From NCBI RefSeq assembly GCF_032452875.1, contig NC_083868.1:102854537-102918536 (forward strand): DNA of 64,000 nucleotides, in the 5' to 3' direction. The translations under genes and the position numbers were made by a program. The notes under the pieces are model-generated. The model had not been told where the DNA came from. It worked only from the letters and a program-made list of their open reading frames with translations, and made no database searches. The DNA is from Bos javanicus (taxonomy: Eukaryota > Chordata > Mammalia > Artiodactyla > Bovidae). Of the stretch, positions 9,861 to 22,092 are shown piece by piece (the stretch's first letter is position 1; each line of letters begins with the position of its first letter).

Positions 9861-11686
9861 AGTCTATGGTTTTTAAACTTTCAGATGACAACATTGGCTG
9901 AAGGTAAATTCTTAATATACCAGACTTATTTTTAAAAACTAACATCTGTTGAAAGTTTCAATTTCTCTTGTCTTTTACTGTAGTTTGAATTGTTCATAAT
10001 GAAAAATGTTCATAATGTGTATTGGAAGGCTCTTGACACATTTTTCTGTGTGTTTTTGTAATTCATTATGAGGGAAAAACTTTCCATACCTACACTTATC
10101 TTTGTCTTACATAATTTCTATAAATATAATTTTTCTCCATGTTGATTCTTGAACCAATAGAGATATTTTTAATAGTGATGTTTTTAAATCCCAATGAGTA
10201 AGAAAATAATATAATGAGCTCTTGGAAATGAAAAATGACAATGGATAGCAAAATCTTGTTGGATTCTCCCAATGTTCCATTTATTTTCAGCCTGGATAAT
10301 GTAACAGATAATGCAACTCTTCAGAACAAAAACAAAATACAGCAAGAAAATCTTTGGTATTTTGAATTCAGTTATTTTCTGTCACCCTGGGACTTTCTAA
10401 TGACCCTTGACATTGCAGCTTAAATTCTAAATATCATTATTATTGAATCTTTTGTGAACTATTTAATCTGTTTGAAAGCTGAGACAAATGAGGCCATCAA
10501 TACTTAAATGATTTCTATTCCACATGGTGATTTCAAAATGAATCTGAGCTTACATTTGAGGATCTGAACAAAGAAACATTTGACATTACAGACTCAGCAT
10601 ATCAACAGGGGAGAATGCATTGTTGCATATGTAGATATACTTGAAATGAGGAACACAAGATAGTGACTCTGGCAAAGAAAGAGGAAACTCAGATTTTAAA
10701 GAGTAGTAATTGTTCTGGCTTGTTTTTGTTAACACAGAAGCAGAAAGTACCTTGGCAATTCAGTTTATGGCAATTGAGGACAATACTTTCAAGGTGTGCT
10801 TATTTAATGCTGAGCTGATTTAAAACCTTTTTGCCCTGAAAGGTGTGATTACATATCCTTCTCTATGTGTCCCTCAGTATTTGACATTGAAAATAGCTTT
10901 TGTTCTTCAGTTAGAAACTACTAACAATATACTTATATTTCACAGTCTTTCAAGAAATCCATATATTGGATGATGCTGTTAGAATCCACATACTTTCAAC
11001 TTTTTCTATTCCCACCTTTGCTTAATATCTGTGATTTACCTTTAGTAACCTACATTATCACTTTTATTGTTGCCAAGTTATTAATGCTTATGCCCTCTCC
11101 TACTACTAAGTCTTCTGCATTTTTCCTCTGGGTTGATTCTAAATGTTGAAAGAGTAATGAATGGCAAAAATCTTATATGTTAATGTGATTTTTTAATTAC
11201 TGGATCAAATAGATATCTGGGGTTTTATTTTTTTCTCTAAGGATATGTCTAGATTTCTGGGGCACTCATAGGATAATTTTTCTAGAATCAAAATCAGACT
11301 AGTTCTCTTTCTCTCTCTCTCTCTTATTTTTAATTTAAAAAATTGTTTACTTCAGATCATGTTATAATTAGCTTGATATTTAAATTGTGAACTTCTTTAA
11401 AATATTTGTTTCACCTGAATTTCACATTTTTTGTTAAATATTAGCTTTGTATTCTTTTTTTTTTTTTTCAATGTTTCTATCTTTTAAATCAGGACACTTC
11501 TGAGAACACCATCCTCACATTTCAGAAACTTTATGCTCTCCAGGACAAGGCTGCCATTTTCTAGATCTCTTACTTTCCTTTTTTTTTTCTTTTTTTATTT
11601 ACTCATTATGTGGAGATGATCTATAGTAACTTCTTCAGAAAGTGTATGGAGAAAATATTTTGAGAACTTTTCTGTTTGATAATGTC
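9861..11686. other. Unique AT-rich DNA
   Basis: No gene recognised. Contains a (CT)n run at 11305-11324 and poly(T) tracts near 11455-11470 and 11580-11598. Short open frames such as 10235-10423 show no family resemblance. Confidence 0.55.
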
Positions 11687-12490
11687 GATGTTGAAGCTGG
11701 TTTTAGAAAAGGCAGAGGAACCAGAGATCCAATTGCCAACATCTGCTGGATCATTGAAAAAGCAAGAGAGTTCCAGAAAAACATCTATTTCTGCTTTATT
11801 GACTATGCCAAAGCATTTGACTGTGTGGATCACAATAAACTGTGGGAAATTCTGAAAGAAATGGGAATACCAGACCACCTGACCTGCCTCTTGAGAAACC
11901 TGTATGCAGGCCAGGAAGCAGCAGTTAGAACTAGACATGGAACAACAGACTGGTTCCAAATAGGAAAAGGCTGTATATTGTCACCCTGTTTATTTAACTT
12001 ATATGCAGAGTACATCATGAGAAATGCTGGGTTGGAGGAAGCACAAGCTGGAATCAAGATTGCTGGAAGAGCTATCGATAACCTCAGACATGTACATGAC
12101 ACCACTTTTATGGCAGAAAGTGAAGAAGAACTAAAGAGCTTCTTGATGAAAGTGAAAGAGGAGAGTGAAAAAGTTGGCTTAAAGCTAGACATTCAGAAAA
12201 CTAAGATCATGGCATCTGGTCCCATCACTTTATGGGAAATAGATGGGGAAACAGTGGAAACAGTGTCAGACTTTATGTTTTTGGGCTCCAAAATCACTGC
12301 AGATGGTGACTGCAGCCATGAAATTAAAAGACTTTTACTCCTTGGAAGAAAAGTTATGACCAACCTAGATAACATATTGAGAAGCAGAGACATTACTTTG
12401 CCAACAAAGGTCCGTCTAGTCAAGGCTATGGTTTTTCCAGTGGTCATGTATGGATTCGAGAGTTGGACTGTGAAGAAAGCTGAGTGCTGA
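11687..12490 (+). pseudogene. BovB RT fragment with open frame
   Basis: The open frame (which reads back into flanking DNA to 11642) covers RT blocks YFCFIDYAKAFDCVDH, GIPDHLTCLLRNLYAG and ILSPCLFNLYAEYIMRNAG. These normally copy BovB RNA at a nicked target. The catalytic YADD is changed to HVHD (12089-12100), so the Mg-binding pair is lost. The frame ends at TGA 12488-12490, where CGA of the AERRRID region is expected (CpG decay). The rest of the C-terminal region continues, with additional stops. Confidence 0.85.
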
Positions 12491-12880
12491 AGAATTGATG
12501 CCTTTGAACTGTGGTGTTGGAGAAGACTCTTGAGAGTCCCTTGGACTGCAAGGAGATCCAACCAGTCCATTCTAATGGAGATCAGTCCTGGGTGTTCTTT
12601 GGAAGGAATGATGCTAAAGCTGAAACTCCAGTACTTTGGCTACCTCATGTGAAGAGTTGACTCATTGGAAAAGACTCTGATGCTGGTAGGGATTGGGGGC
12701 AGGAGAAGAAGGGGACAACAGAGGATGAGATGGCTGGATGGCATCATCAACTCGATGGACGTGAGTTTGAGTGAACTCTGGGAGATGGTGATGGACAGGG
12801 AGGCCTGGCGTGCTGTGATTCATGGGGTCACAAAGAGTCGGACATATTTGAGTGACTGAACTGAACTGAACTGAACTGAA
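11687..12880 (+). mobile_element. BovB LINE, 5'-truncated
   Basis: Starts in the RT region (GATGTTGAAGCTGG) and runs to the (CTGAA)n tail at 12880. No frameshift is evident for the first 800 bases. No convincing TSD was found. Confidence 0.93.
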
Positions 12881-13444
12881 TGGTTTTGCTCTTTTATATA
12901 ATTATATTGTATATAGTGTTTATATAAGATATTTAATATATTATATTTTTGTAAGACTTTACCTGGATATACAGTTCTAAGTTGTAACTATTTCTCACAG
13001 ACTTAAAGACAGTACTTTCTTGCCTAACTTTTAATTTCCAAGAGGCCTCTAGAGTTTTCTGTTCATTTTTCACAGCATAAAATTGTCATTTTAAGAATAT
13101 CATATTTTCTCAATATGTTGAGTATATCTATTAAAAAATTTTTAAGTTCTTTGCTAAACTGTGTATCTTTTTCTTACACTCTATCTTTTTATGATCATTT
13201 GATTTTAGCTTTGCTTTTTCCTAACATACTGGTCTGGTCATGTTTTTTATCCTGATTTTTTCTTTCATAGTTATGAAATATGAAGAAAATTGTTAGTAGC
13301 TGTTTTATGGTATATTGTACATAAGACTTTTATACTACATTTTGTTGAAGTGGAAAAATCTTCCCTTCTTCCCTCCTAGGTTCTTTGGGTGCCCAAATAA
13401 TCAAACTGACATTGACATTGAGAGGAGTAAAACTAATTTAACTT
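12881..13444. other. AT-rich DNA, possibly ancient L1 antisense
   Basis: The phrase ATATACAGTTCTAAGTTG and T-rich antisense texture hint at an old L1 3' UTR. I cannot support a firm call. Confidence 0.35.
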
Positions 13445-13950
13445 TGTTAGGTAGTTAGAATAGGGAAAAGGAGTCCAGAATGGCGGTGGCTAAAAGACAA
13501 GGAAGGGAAAAGCCTGCAAAAATAGAACAAAGGAAGGTCCCTGGAGGACCTCAGGTAGAACAAACAACACTCCTGGCTGGCCCAATTTACATAGGGCAGG
13601 CCCAGGGGAAGGAAAAAAACATATGAAAAGAGGAGCCAAAGGTCCAGAGGTCTTTGTCCCACCCCCCCCGCCCCCCTCCCCCCCGCCGTGCGTGCTCTCT
13701 GTCTCTCAGTTTCTCTCTCTCCTGTGCAGGCACATTCTCTTTCTCTCTCTCTCTTCTCTTCACGTCTTTGAGTCAGCGTGCCCCCAGGCCTCAAGGATGT
13801 AGTTCCCCTTATTTTCTAAATAAAACTGATCTGCCCAAGAATTATAACACGGACTATCTGAGAGCTGTGACACGCCAAGGGCTTTAATGCCCATCACTTC
13901 AAATTTTTGTTGAGACAAGACAGATCTGAGGAGATTACACTCCACTGACA
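13445..13950 (-). mobile_element. ERV-type solo LTR, family A, copy 3 (best preserved)
   Basis: 506 bases with TG…CA ends on the minus strand. The 4-base direct repeat ACTT flanks it at 13441-13444 and 13951-13954. It contains a C-rich tract (13663-13686) and a CT-rich tract (13735-13760). Several open frames inside it are low-complexity and not genes. A 4-5 base TSD fits class I type ERVs. Confidence 0.83.
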
Positions 13951-14851
13951 ACTTCATATGTACAGGTGCATATAAAAGTATAAAACTATGAGACTGAAAG
14001 TCAGTCAGGCAAATGAGACTTATCCTCTACCCTGAACAGAATAAAAGGGATGGAGTCTAGGGCTTCAAAGGAAAGGATAGTAATTTACAGGAAGAGCAGA
14101 TGTTTGATAATTAGATATTTGCCCTGCCATGAAGATGAGTCTTTCAGATAGAAGGCTATCTTTAGTAATAACTTTTCTCTGATATGGGCCTCCAATCCAA
14201 ATTCTTTTAGGCAGTTAAGAGATGTGGGGCAGACAGAAAGGTTCTTCTGTTGCTGGGTCTTGATTGCCTTCATTTCAAATTAATCCACCTGTGACAGTTT
14301 GGGGTGGCATATACTGCTCACCTTCAATAGTTTGGAGCAATTGTTACTGTGAGAAGAATATATTTTGTCAGGACAAATTTTACACTAAGTAAAGCTGGCA
14401 AATTATGAATTGCCTAAGATTCTTTTGACACTTGAATACGAGTTTTTTGTTTTGTTTTGTTTTTTCTTTGGCAGAGCCAACTTCTACACTGAAAGATTTA
14501 CCTTTACCCAGAATTTGGTTGGGGGCAGGGAGTGGCTGAGGGGTGAGGGAGGGATTTTGCTTAGGGGTTAAAATACAGGAGGCACTGTATTTTGCTTAGG
14601 GGTTAGAAATAGGCTGCCTGTATTTTCAGTTGACTCCCTCTGTGCTTGTTACACATTCACTAAACCTATATGAAATTCTGTACTATGCAGACATCAGTAA
14701 ACAGCTCTCTTACTCTTTGCTTTTGAAAAATTAGTTGCAATATATTAACGTCTGCAGAAGCCTTCATTGCCTTAATTACTTTTTCATTTATGAGATTCAC
14801 TTTTTGCTCATTTACTTTTATATTTCTTTTTACAATAATTTGTGAGCTTTA
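13951..14851. other. Unique DNA with a short local duplication
   Basis: No gene recognised. The phrase ATTTTGCTTAGGGGTTA occurs at about 14553-14569 and again at 14588-14604, a local tandem duplication. G-rich stretch 14519-14552. Confidence 0.55.
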
Positions 14852-15196
14852 TTTTTATTTATTTATTTTTGGATGTGCCAGTTTTTCATTCCTGTGTGTG
14901 AGCTTTCTCTAGTTGCAGAGAGTAGGGCCTACCCTCTAGTTGCAATGTGTGAGATTCTCATTATGATGGGTTCTCTTATTGTGGAACACAGTTTCAAGGG
15001 TTCACAGGCTTCGGTAGTTGCTGCACATGGGCTCAGTAGTTGTGAGTTTGTGGGTGCCAGAGTGCAGGCTCAGTAGTTGTGGTGCACAGGTTTAGTTGTC
15101 CCACAGCATGTGTAATCTTCCCAGACCAGGGATCAAACTGGTGTCCCTTGCATTGCAAAGTGGATTCTTAACCACTGGACCACCAGGGAAGCCCTA
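14852..15196 (-). mobile_element. CHR-1-type tRNA-derived SINE
   Basis: Minus-strand counterpart of the SINE at 2583-2878. The head complement ACCACTGGACCACCAGGGAA lies near 15172-15191 and the TTTATTTATTTATTT tail at the left. Considerably diverged. Confidence 0.82.
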
Positions 15197-15654
15197 CTTT
15201 TGTATTTCAAACAGATTTTCAGTGAGGCATGGGGTAGAGCTTTGGAGTGTGCACTGCTTTGGAGTCACTTATTGATTAAAAAATAATACTACTTAATGGA
15301 AAATTTTACTATGAGATTTCACATATTTTGATTCATTCAACATACCATATAAAGTTTGTTTATAGAAAATTCTATTATTTGTTCTATATTCATGTTTTCT
15401 GTTTTTACTATATTTAACTATGCTTCCAGAAATTCTTATTTTAATATATCTATAGCTAAAATTTCCCTACTGATTATGAGACTCTTAAGCATAGCAATCA
15501 GGTTTTATGTTTGTTTTTATTTTTACTTAGTCATACACAATATCTCAGATACTGCATTAAATACTGACTTAATGAATAAATTGAATTACAGTAGCAAGAG
15601 CTTATTGCTAGTTCTAAAACTATTATTAGGTGGTTCCCTAATGAACATTTCCTA
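15197..15654. other. Unique AT-rich DNA
   Basis: Holds a 117-codon open frame (15356-15709) rich in Phe/Ile/Ser with no recognised family. Its composition is what AT-rich DNA gives by chance, and I do not call it a gene. Confidence 0.5.
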
Positions 15655-16600
15655 TTTTGCTCTACATGTAGGGGAGGAAAAAATAGTTTCCCTCCATGTT
15701 TTTGGTTGAGAAATCCCTGTAATAAAAGACAGATTAATATAGGAAAAGAAACAATTGTGGCTTATATTGAGGTAAGGAAAGGGATAGATAAGGGACTAGG
15801 GACTCAAAGGGGGGAAAGCAGTTCATAGGATAAGAAGAAATGTTTGCAAACATGCAAGTAATTCTCTCAGTTGAAAAAGTCACCTAAAACGAAAATCAAA
15901 ACTAGCATATGACCCAGCCATTCTACTTCTGGGTATATATTTAAAAAGTTAAAAAAAAATAATACTTCAAAAAGATATATGTACCTCAATGTTTATAGCA
16001 GCATTATTTACAATGGCCAATTTATGGAAAAACCTGAGTATCCAACAACAAATGAATGGAATATTACTCAGCGGTTAAAAGAACCAAATTTTGTTATTTG
16101 CAGCAAGCAACATGGATGAAATTGGAGGGCATTATGCTAAATGAAATGTCAGAGAAAGACAAATATACTGTATATCAGTTATATGTGAAATTTAAAAAAA
16201 TACATCAACCAGTGAATATAATAAAAAAGAAGGAGACTCACAAATATAGAGATGAAGCTAGTAATTACCACTAGGGAGAGAGGCAAACATAGGAGTGGAG
16301 AGTGAGAGGTACAACTATTGGCTTTAAAATAGGATCGAGGATAGATTGTTGAACACAAGGGATATAGCCAATATTTCATAGGAACTATACAGGAAAGTAA
16401 CCCTTATAATAGTATAAAAATAAAGATGTTATTGAAAAAACTAAAAATCAAACAAACTTATCTCTGGTAACAGCTGTTTTCTTGGTAACACAGCATATTA
16501 TCTACTCTGTTTTTAAGCTTCTTCTGTGTTTGCAATTTCTCAAAATAATCACCTCAAAATAATGCTCATGCCAGAGACGTATTTTGGAGTGGAATTCTGT
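15655..16600 (+). mobile_element. Unnamed LTR-like repeat, copy 1 (split)
   Basis: Two blocks (15655-15893 and 16441-16600) flank an old L1 fragment. Shared landmarks with 33378-34430 are a segment like GAGATAGATAAGGGACTAGG / GAGATAGGGGCCTGGGACTA, a segment GGAAAGCAGTTCATAGGATAAGAAGA, and an end similar to GCCAAAGAGGCATATTTTGG. I could not name the family. It behaves like an old LTR. Confidence 0.55.
15894..16440 (+). mobile_element. L1 3' end, old
   Basis: Plus-strand end of ORF2: ATGACCCAGCCATTCTACTT, then GGAATATTACTCAGCGGTTA (consensus YYSAIK), then a degenerate 3' UTR with AATAAAGATGTTATTGAAAA. An open frame at 16056-16274 includes MEYYSAVKR. 5'-truncated and inactive. Confidence 0.82.
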
Positions 16601-16694
16601 TAACCTTTATAAGAATGCAAATAAGTAATATATAATTAAATATATAAACATCAATAATAGATTATAACTAGATATTCTATATCGAATTGTCTAG

Positions 16695-17208
16695 ACCAAC
16701 CTAGATAACATATTCAAAAGCAGAGACATTACTTTGCCAACAAAGGTTCGTCTAGTCAAGGCTATGGTTTTTCCATTGGTCATTTATGAATGTGAGAGTT
16801 GGACTGTGAAGAAGGCTGAGTGCCGAAGAATTGATGCTTTTGAACTGTGGTGTTGGAGAAGACTCTTGAGAGTCCCTTGGACTGCAAGGAGATCCAACCA
16901 GTCCATTCTGAAGGAGATCAGCCCTGGGATTTCTTTGGAAGGAATGATGCTAAAGCTGAAACTCCAATACTTTGGCCACCTCATACAAAGAGTTGACTCA
17001 TTGGAAAAGACGCTGATGCTGAGAGGGATTGGGGGCAGGAGGAGAAGGCGATAACAGAGGATGAGATGGCTGGATGGCATCACCAACTCAATGGATATGA
17101 GTTTGAGTAAACTCTGGGAGTTGGTGATGGACAGGGAGGCCTGGCATGCTGCAATTCATGGGGTTGCAAAGAGTCAAACACGACTGAGTGACTGAACTGA
17201 ACAGAACT
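16695..17208 (+). mobile_element. BovB LINE 3' fragment
   Basis: Starts at GACCAACCTAGATAAC and ends in ACTGAACTGAACAGAACT. An open stretch (16734-17054) keeps CESWTVKKAECRR and YFGHLIQRVDSLEK. It then meets TAA at 17052-17054, in the arginine-rich region. GAATTG at 16684-16689 and 17209-17214 may be a short TSD. Confidence 0.92.
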
Positions 17209-17224
17209 GAATTGATGCATAGTA

Positions 17225-17560
17225 TGGGGGAGAAAGAAAACATTTCTCTACCATTCCTAGATTCTTTTGGTAGTCTAAGAATTAAATTGTCATTAAACAG
17301 GTTAACAGGAGAAAAAGCACATTTTATTATGTACCTACAGGTTCTCCATTAAAATACGATGCCCAAGGAGAAGTTAGGTAATTGAGGTCTGTAACTATCT
17401 TGAGTATTGGCAACTAAGAGAAAGAGATTTTAGGCAGTTATTGGGAGGAATTAAAAGCTGTTTCTGAAAGTTTTGTTTCTTACAAACAAAAAAATAATCT
17501 TCAAGCCCAAGAGGCATACTTTGGTATGACAAGTTTGTTCCACTAAAACATCTATATCCA
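17225..17560 (+). mobile_element. Unnamed LTR-like repeat, copy 2
   Basis: Landmarks: TTTTGGTAGTCTAAGAATTA, GGTTAACAGGAGAAAAAGCA (compare 33445-33470) and CCAAGAGGCATACTTTGG near the end. Same orientation as copies 1 and 3. Confidence 0.5.
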
Positions 17561-17577
17561 TGTCTACCCTTATTTGT

Positions 17578-17943
17578 GGGTTCCCATGTGGTGCCGTGGA
17601 GAAGGCAATGGCGATCCCCTCCAGTGTTCTTGCCTGGAGAATCCCAGAGATGGGGGAGCCTGGTGGGCTGCCCTCTTTGGGGTCGCACAGAGTTGGACAC
17701 AACTGAAGTGACTTAGCAGCAGCAGCAGCAGCAGGTGGTGCCGTGTTAAAGAATCCACCTGCCAGTGCAGGAGACAAAGGAGACATGGGTTTGAACCCCG
17801 GGTCAGAAAAATCCCCTGGAGAAGGAAGTGGCAACCCACTCCAGTATTCTTGCCAGTAAAATGCCATGGATAGACAAGCCTGGAGGGCTACACTCCATAG
17901 GGCTGCAAAGAGACACAACTGAGCAGCTGAGCACACCGACTAC
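17578..17943 (+). mobile_element. Bov-tA SINE split by another SINE
   Basis: The host SINE occupies 17578-17598 and 17746-17943. Its own TSD TATTTGT is at 17571-17577 and 17944-17950. The head and B-box-like GGTTTGAACCCC are recognisable. Confidence 0.9.
17599..17734 (+). mobile_element. Bov-A monomer inserted in a Bov-tA
   Basis: Begins GAGAAGGCAATGGCG and ends in an (AGC)n run (17715-17734). The TSD GTGGTGCCGTG is perfect at 17588-17598 and 17735-17745, inside the head of the host SINE. Confidence 0.94.
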
Positions 17944-17950
17944 TATTTGT

Positions 17951-19366
17951 AGTTGCTTTTTCTCAGCTGTTATTTCTACATCTGATTCTGCTTCTTTCTT
18001 ATATGCAAGGGAGTATGTATAGTGTTTGTTGTGTTGAATCAGAAGTCAGGAGATCCATGGACTATTTTTATTTCAACAGCAATCATGTCTGATGATTTAT
18101 AATCTTCTAGTCCTTTTCTATCCACAACATATGGTTAAGAAACAAGATTTTATTCTAAAGATTTACTGAGACTATAGGTTTTAACTAACCTTTTATAAGA
18201 GTGTAAGAAGTAAAATGATTTTAGAAGCCTGATATAAATAAAATTTAATCTCATGCTTGTTACATTCTGGACATCCTGAAATATTATGAATATTAATTTT
18301 CTCTTTTAGGTTCACTGTTAAAACACATATTATATATATATATATATTTAAAATATGGTATCTTTTATAAATCTTAATATTTGTATGCTTAATCATTATA
18401 ACCATGGTGTTTGAATATTCATCTTTCCTTGTTGTTGTCAAATCAACCATGTTTAGAGTAATTTGAAATACAGATGTGACTGAGACAGTTTTTCTTGCCA
18501 CAAAACTTGAAAAAAAAATTTTGTTTGAGCCAATGCTTAAAGAAATCCCATAGATCTTTAGATATTCTAGAAGAGATTCGTAAAAGATTTATAATTCAGA
18601 TAGGATGAGAAATGATGCTCTGAAAACAACCTTTGTGTTATATTTTAGGTCTTCTGCATTGCATTCATCTGCAACCTAGAATAATAAAATTTTCAGAAAG
18701 CAAACTGAGAATTTGTAATAACTTTTCTAATGTAAAATGGTGACTGAAAATTTAAGAGAATCAGAAAGGACAAGTTATCATTTAAGCTTAAAAATAATAC
18801 ATTGCTGCCTTATATCACTGGAATTAGTTATAGGGTGAATATAGCTACAAGGAATTATAAATTCTTTATAAATATTTTAACGAACATAATGCTTGTTTAA
18901 ATAATAGCAAAAATACTCTGTAATACTTAAATGTTTCGATGTCTTTTTACAAGATCATACAGCTTGATAAGTGCCCACTGCCAAGATGAGTGCCCATTGC
19001 CATGCTATGATGACACATATAAATTAATTTATTGAAGAGCTAACCTCTGACTTAGTACAAAGGAGGACAAAATGACCAATTTTGAGTCCATTAAGAATGT
19101 GTATTCAAGGTCAAAGAAAGCTTTGGATACTAAAGTATAAACCAAAGTTGGAGACTCAGGCTTTTAAGAGTCATTAAGAATTTAACAGTGATTAGCCAAA
19201 AAAGCCTCTGGCAATTTTGTTTGCTACAAAGAACTTTGCTTCAGTGGCTCCACATAAAAACATTTTAGGAGTGCTGATTGATTTATTTAGGGTGACTTTG
19301 GTTTATTTAGGAAAAATGGTAACATAATATCTGTGTCTGGGTTATTGTTTGAATTTATCTGATGAT
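17951..19366. other. Unique AT-rich DNA
   Basis: No gene or clear repeat. A short (TA)n run lies at about 18330-18348. Confidence 0.55.
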
Positions 19367-19729
19367 TGTAAGGCCAGTGCAGAGAAAAAGAGAGTGACTC
19401 AGGCAGTCAGGCAAGAAAAGGAAATTTATTAGAGGGAAAATGTTAGAGGGTGACTAGCCCTTGAGAAGAACCAGCATCCTCCCTTTCTGACGGGGTCTTT
19501 CTTATACCCCTGGCTAACTTTTAGCCTGTAGTTGAGTCCTGTGGTCATGTAGCTGGAGTTCTGGAATTTGGTGGTCTTGTAGCATTGAGAAGGTAAGCAC
19601 CAGTGGGAAAACAGAACGTCATTTGAGCAATTTGGTCAGTGTCAAGGGTCACTGTGATTTTATTCTTTGTTTGCAAGGTCAACACAAAGAAAGAGCCATC
19701 TTAACTGAGACCCCATGTGGGCCCTATCA
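19367..19729 (-). mobile_element. Short ERV-type solo LTR
   Basis: 363 bases with minus-strand TG…CA ends (TGATAGGGCCCACATGGGG … GCCTTACA). The 5-base TSD ATGAT is perfect at 19362-19366 and 19730-19734. In sense order there is GGGGTATAAGAAAG (TATA box, about 19498-19511) and then AATAAA (about 19424-19429), about 75 bases apart. No internal viral sequence is linked. Family not named. Confidence 0.72.
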
Positions 19730-20024
19730 ATGATATTATGGCTTTAAGCAATCAAAAGTGTACAACTAAACACAAAGGACATAATCTAGGTAGAAACTAT
19801 CTCTATTATGCAGGCATACTTTAGAGATATTGCAGGTTAAGTTCCAGACCACAGCAATAAAGCAAATATCACAATAAAGTGAGTTACATAATGTTTTTGG
19901 TTTCTCAGTGCATATAAAAGTCATCTTTACACTGTACCATAATCCTTCAAGTGTGCAATAGCATTATGTCTATGAAACAATGTATAGATCTTAATTTAAA
20001 AATACTTGATTGCTAAAAATGAGA

Positions 20025-22092
20025 ATCATGGTCTGAACCTTCAGTGAGTTGTAATCTTTCTGCTGGCAGAGTCTTGCCTCAATGTTGATGGCTGCTGACT
20101 GATCAGGGTGATGATTGTTGAAGGCTGCGGTGGTTCTGGCAATTTCCTAAAATAAGACAGCAATGACATTTGCCACATCAATTGACTTTTTCACAAACAA
20201 ATTCTCAGCAGCATTCTGAGAATAGCTTTGATAGCTTTTTATCCACAATACAGCTTCTTTCAAAATTGAAGTTCATTCTCTCAAAATCTGCCTCTGTTTT
20301 ATCAACTAAATTTATGTAATAGTCTAATTTTTTTTAATCACTTCAACAGTCTTCACAGCATCTTCACTAGAAGAAGATTGCATTTCAAGAAACCACTGTC
20401 TTTGCTTATCCATAAGAAGCACTCCTCCTCTGTTAAAGTTTTATTGTGAGATTGTAGTAATTCAGTTACATCTTCAGATTCCACTTATAATTCTAGTTTT
20501 TGGCTATTTCTAACACAACTGCAGTTACTTCCCACACTAAGATCATGAACCCCTCAAAGTCATCCATTAGAGTTAGAATCAACTTTTTCCAGCACCTGTT
20601 AAATGTTGATATTTTGGCCTCTTTCCATAAACCATAATGTTCTTAATAGTATCTGGAATTGTGAATCCTTTTCAGAAGGTTTTCAACTTACTTTGCCCAA
20701 ATCCATCAGAGGAGTCACTATCTATGGCAGCTATACCATTATATAATATATAACTTAAATAATAAAACTTGAAAGTTGAAATTACTTCTTAATCTATGGG
20801 ATACAGAATGAATGTTGTATTAGCATCAGGAAAACAATATTAATCCCATTTGCACATCTCTGTCAGAGCTCTTGGGTGACCAGGTGTATTGTCAATGAGT
20901 GGTCATATTTTGAAGGTAATCTTTTTTTCTGAGCAGTAGATCTTAAAAATAAAAGTGAACATAAAAGTCATTCAGTCGTGTCCAACTCTTTGCCACCACA
21001 TGAACTATATAGTCCATGGAATTCTCCAGGCCAGAATACTGGAGTGGTGGCATTTCCCTTCTCCAAGGGGTCTTCCCAACCCAGGATCAAACCCAGGTTT
21101 CCCTCACTGCAGTCGGATTCTTTACCAACCGAGCCATAAGGAAAGCCCAAGAATACTGGAGTGGATAGCCTATCCCTTCTCCAGCAATCTTTCTGACCCA
21201 GGAATCGTACTGGGGTCTCCTGCATTGCAGGTGGATTCTTTACCAACTGAGCTATCAAGGAAGCCTGGTCTTACCAAGAAGCCTAAAATATTCAGCAAAC
21301 CATGTTGTAAACAGATATGCTTTGTCAGTCAGGCTTTGTTATTCTATTTGTAGAGCACAGGTAGAGTAGAAAAAGCATAATTCTTAAGCAGAATTTTCAT
21401 ATCAGTAAGTGAGCACTGGCTTCAACTTATTAAAGTCACCAATTGTGAATCAGCCTATCATTTGAAGCTTGGAAGCCAGGCACTGACTTCTCTCTAACTA
21501 AAGTCCTGGCTGGCATCTCCTTCTAAAAAAAGGCTATTTCATCTAGGTTGAAAATCTCTTGTTTGGTGTAGCCACCTTCATTAATATCTTAATGGATGTC
21601 TTCTGGATAATTTGTTGCAGCTTCCATATCAGCTTTTGCTACTTGACCTATGACTTTTATATTATGGAGTTGGCTTCTTTCCTTCAAACTCAGGAACAAG
21701 CCTCTACTAGTTTCAAATTTTTCTTCTCCGGATTCCTAACCTGTCTCTGCTTTCAAATAATTGAAGATTATTAGAGCCTTGGTCTGGATTAGATTTTGAT
21801 TTAAGGGAGTATTGTGGCTGGTTTGATCTAACAAGACCACTAAAACTTTCTCTGCATAAGCAATAGGTTGTTTTGCTTTTACACCTTTGTGTGTTCCTTG
21901 CAGAAGCACTTTTAAACTCCTTCAAGAACTTGTCCTTTTTATGCACAGCTTGGCTAACTGGCACAAGAAGCCTAGCTTTCAGCCAACCTCAGCTTTCAAC
22001 ATGCCTTCCTCACTAAAAGGATAATTTCTAGGTTTTGATTTGAAGTGAGAGAAGGGCAACTCTTCCTTTCACTTGAACAATTAGAGGACATT
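20025..22092 (-). pseudogene. Tigger1 transposase relic (pogo/CENP-B type)
   Basis: The start codon is readable at 22090-22092 (minus), giving MSSNCSSER. An open stretch at 21713-21964 covers part of the N-terminal DNA-binding region (FLKEFKSASARNTQ, SFSGLVRSNQPQ). Further toward the C terminus the frame is broken by many stops and indels and by the SINE insertion. A pogo-type transposase would have an N-terminal CENP-B-like helix-turn-helix and a DDE nuclease. Not functional. Confidence 0.78.
20957..21267 (-). mobile_element. Bov-tA SINEs inside Tigger1 (one plus a partial second)
   Basis: 20957-21149 is a minus-strand Bov-tA. 21150-21267 repeats the head and half body (AGAATACTGGAGTGGATAGC … GAGCTATCAAGGAAGCC). 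Tigger1 resumes at GCCTAAAATATTCAGC. This could be two insertions or one duplicated SINE. Confidence 0.83.

Noticed and set aside
13447..13957. Arg/Glu-rich open frames on both strands
   Set aside because: They arise from GA/CT and C-rich tracts inside a solo LTR and resemble no protein family.
15356..15709. 117-codon open frame, the longest one outside clear repeats
   Set aside because: Composition fits AT-rich chance coding, no family resemblance, and its end overlaps the LTR-like repeat.
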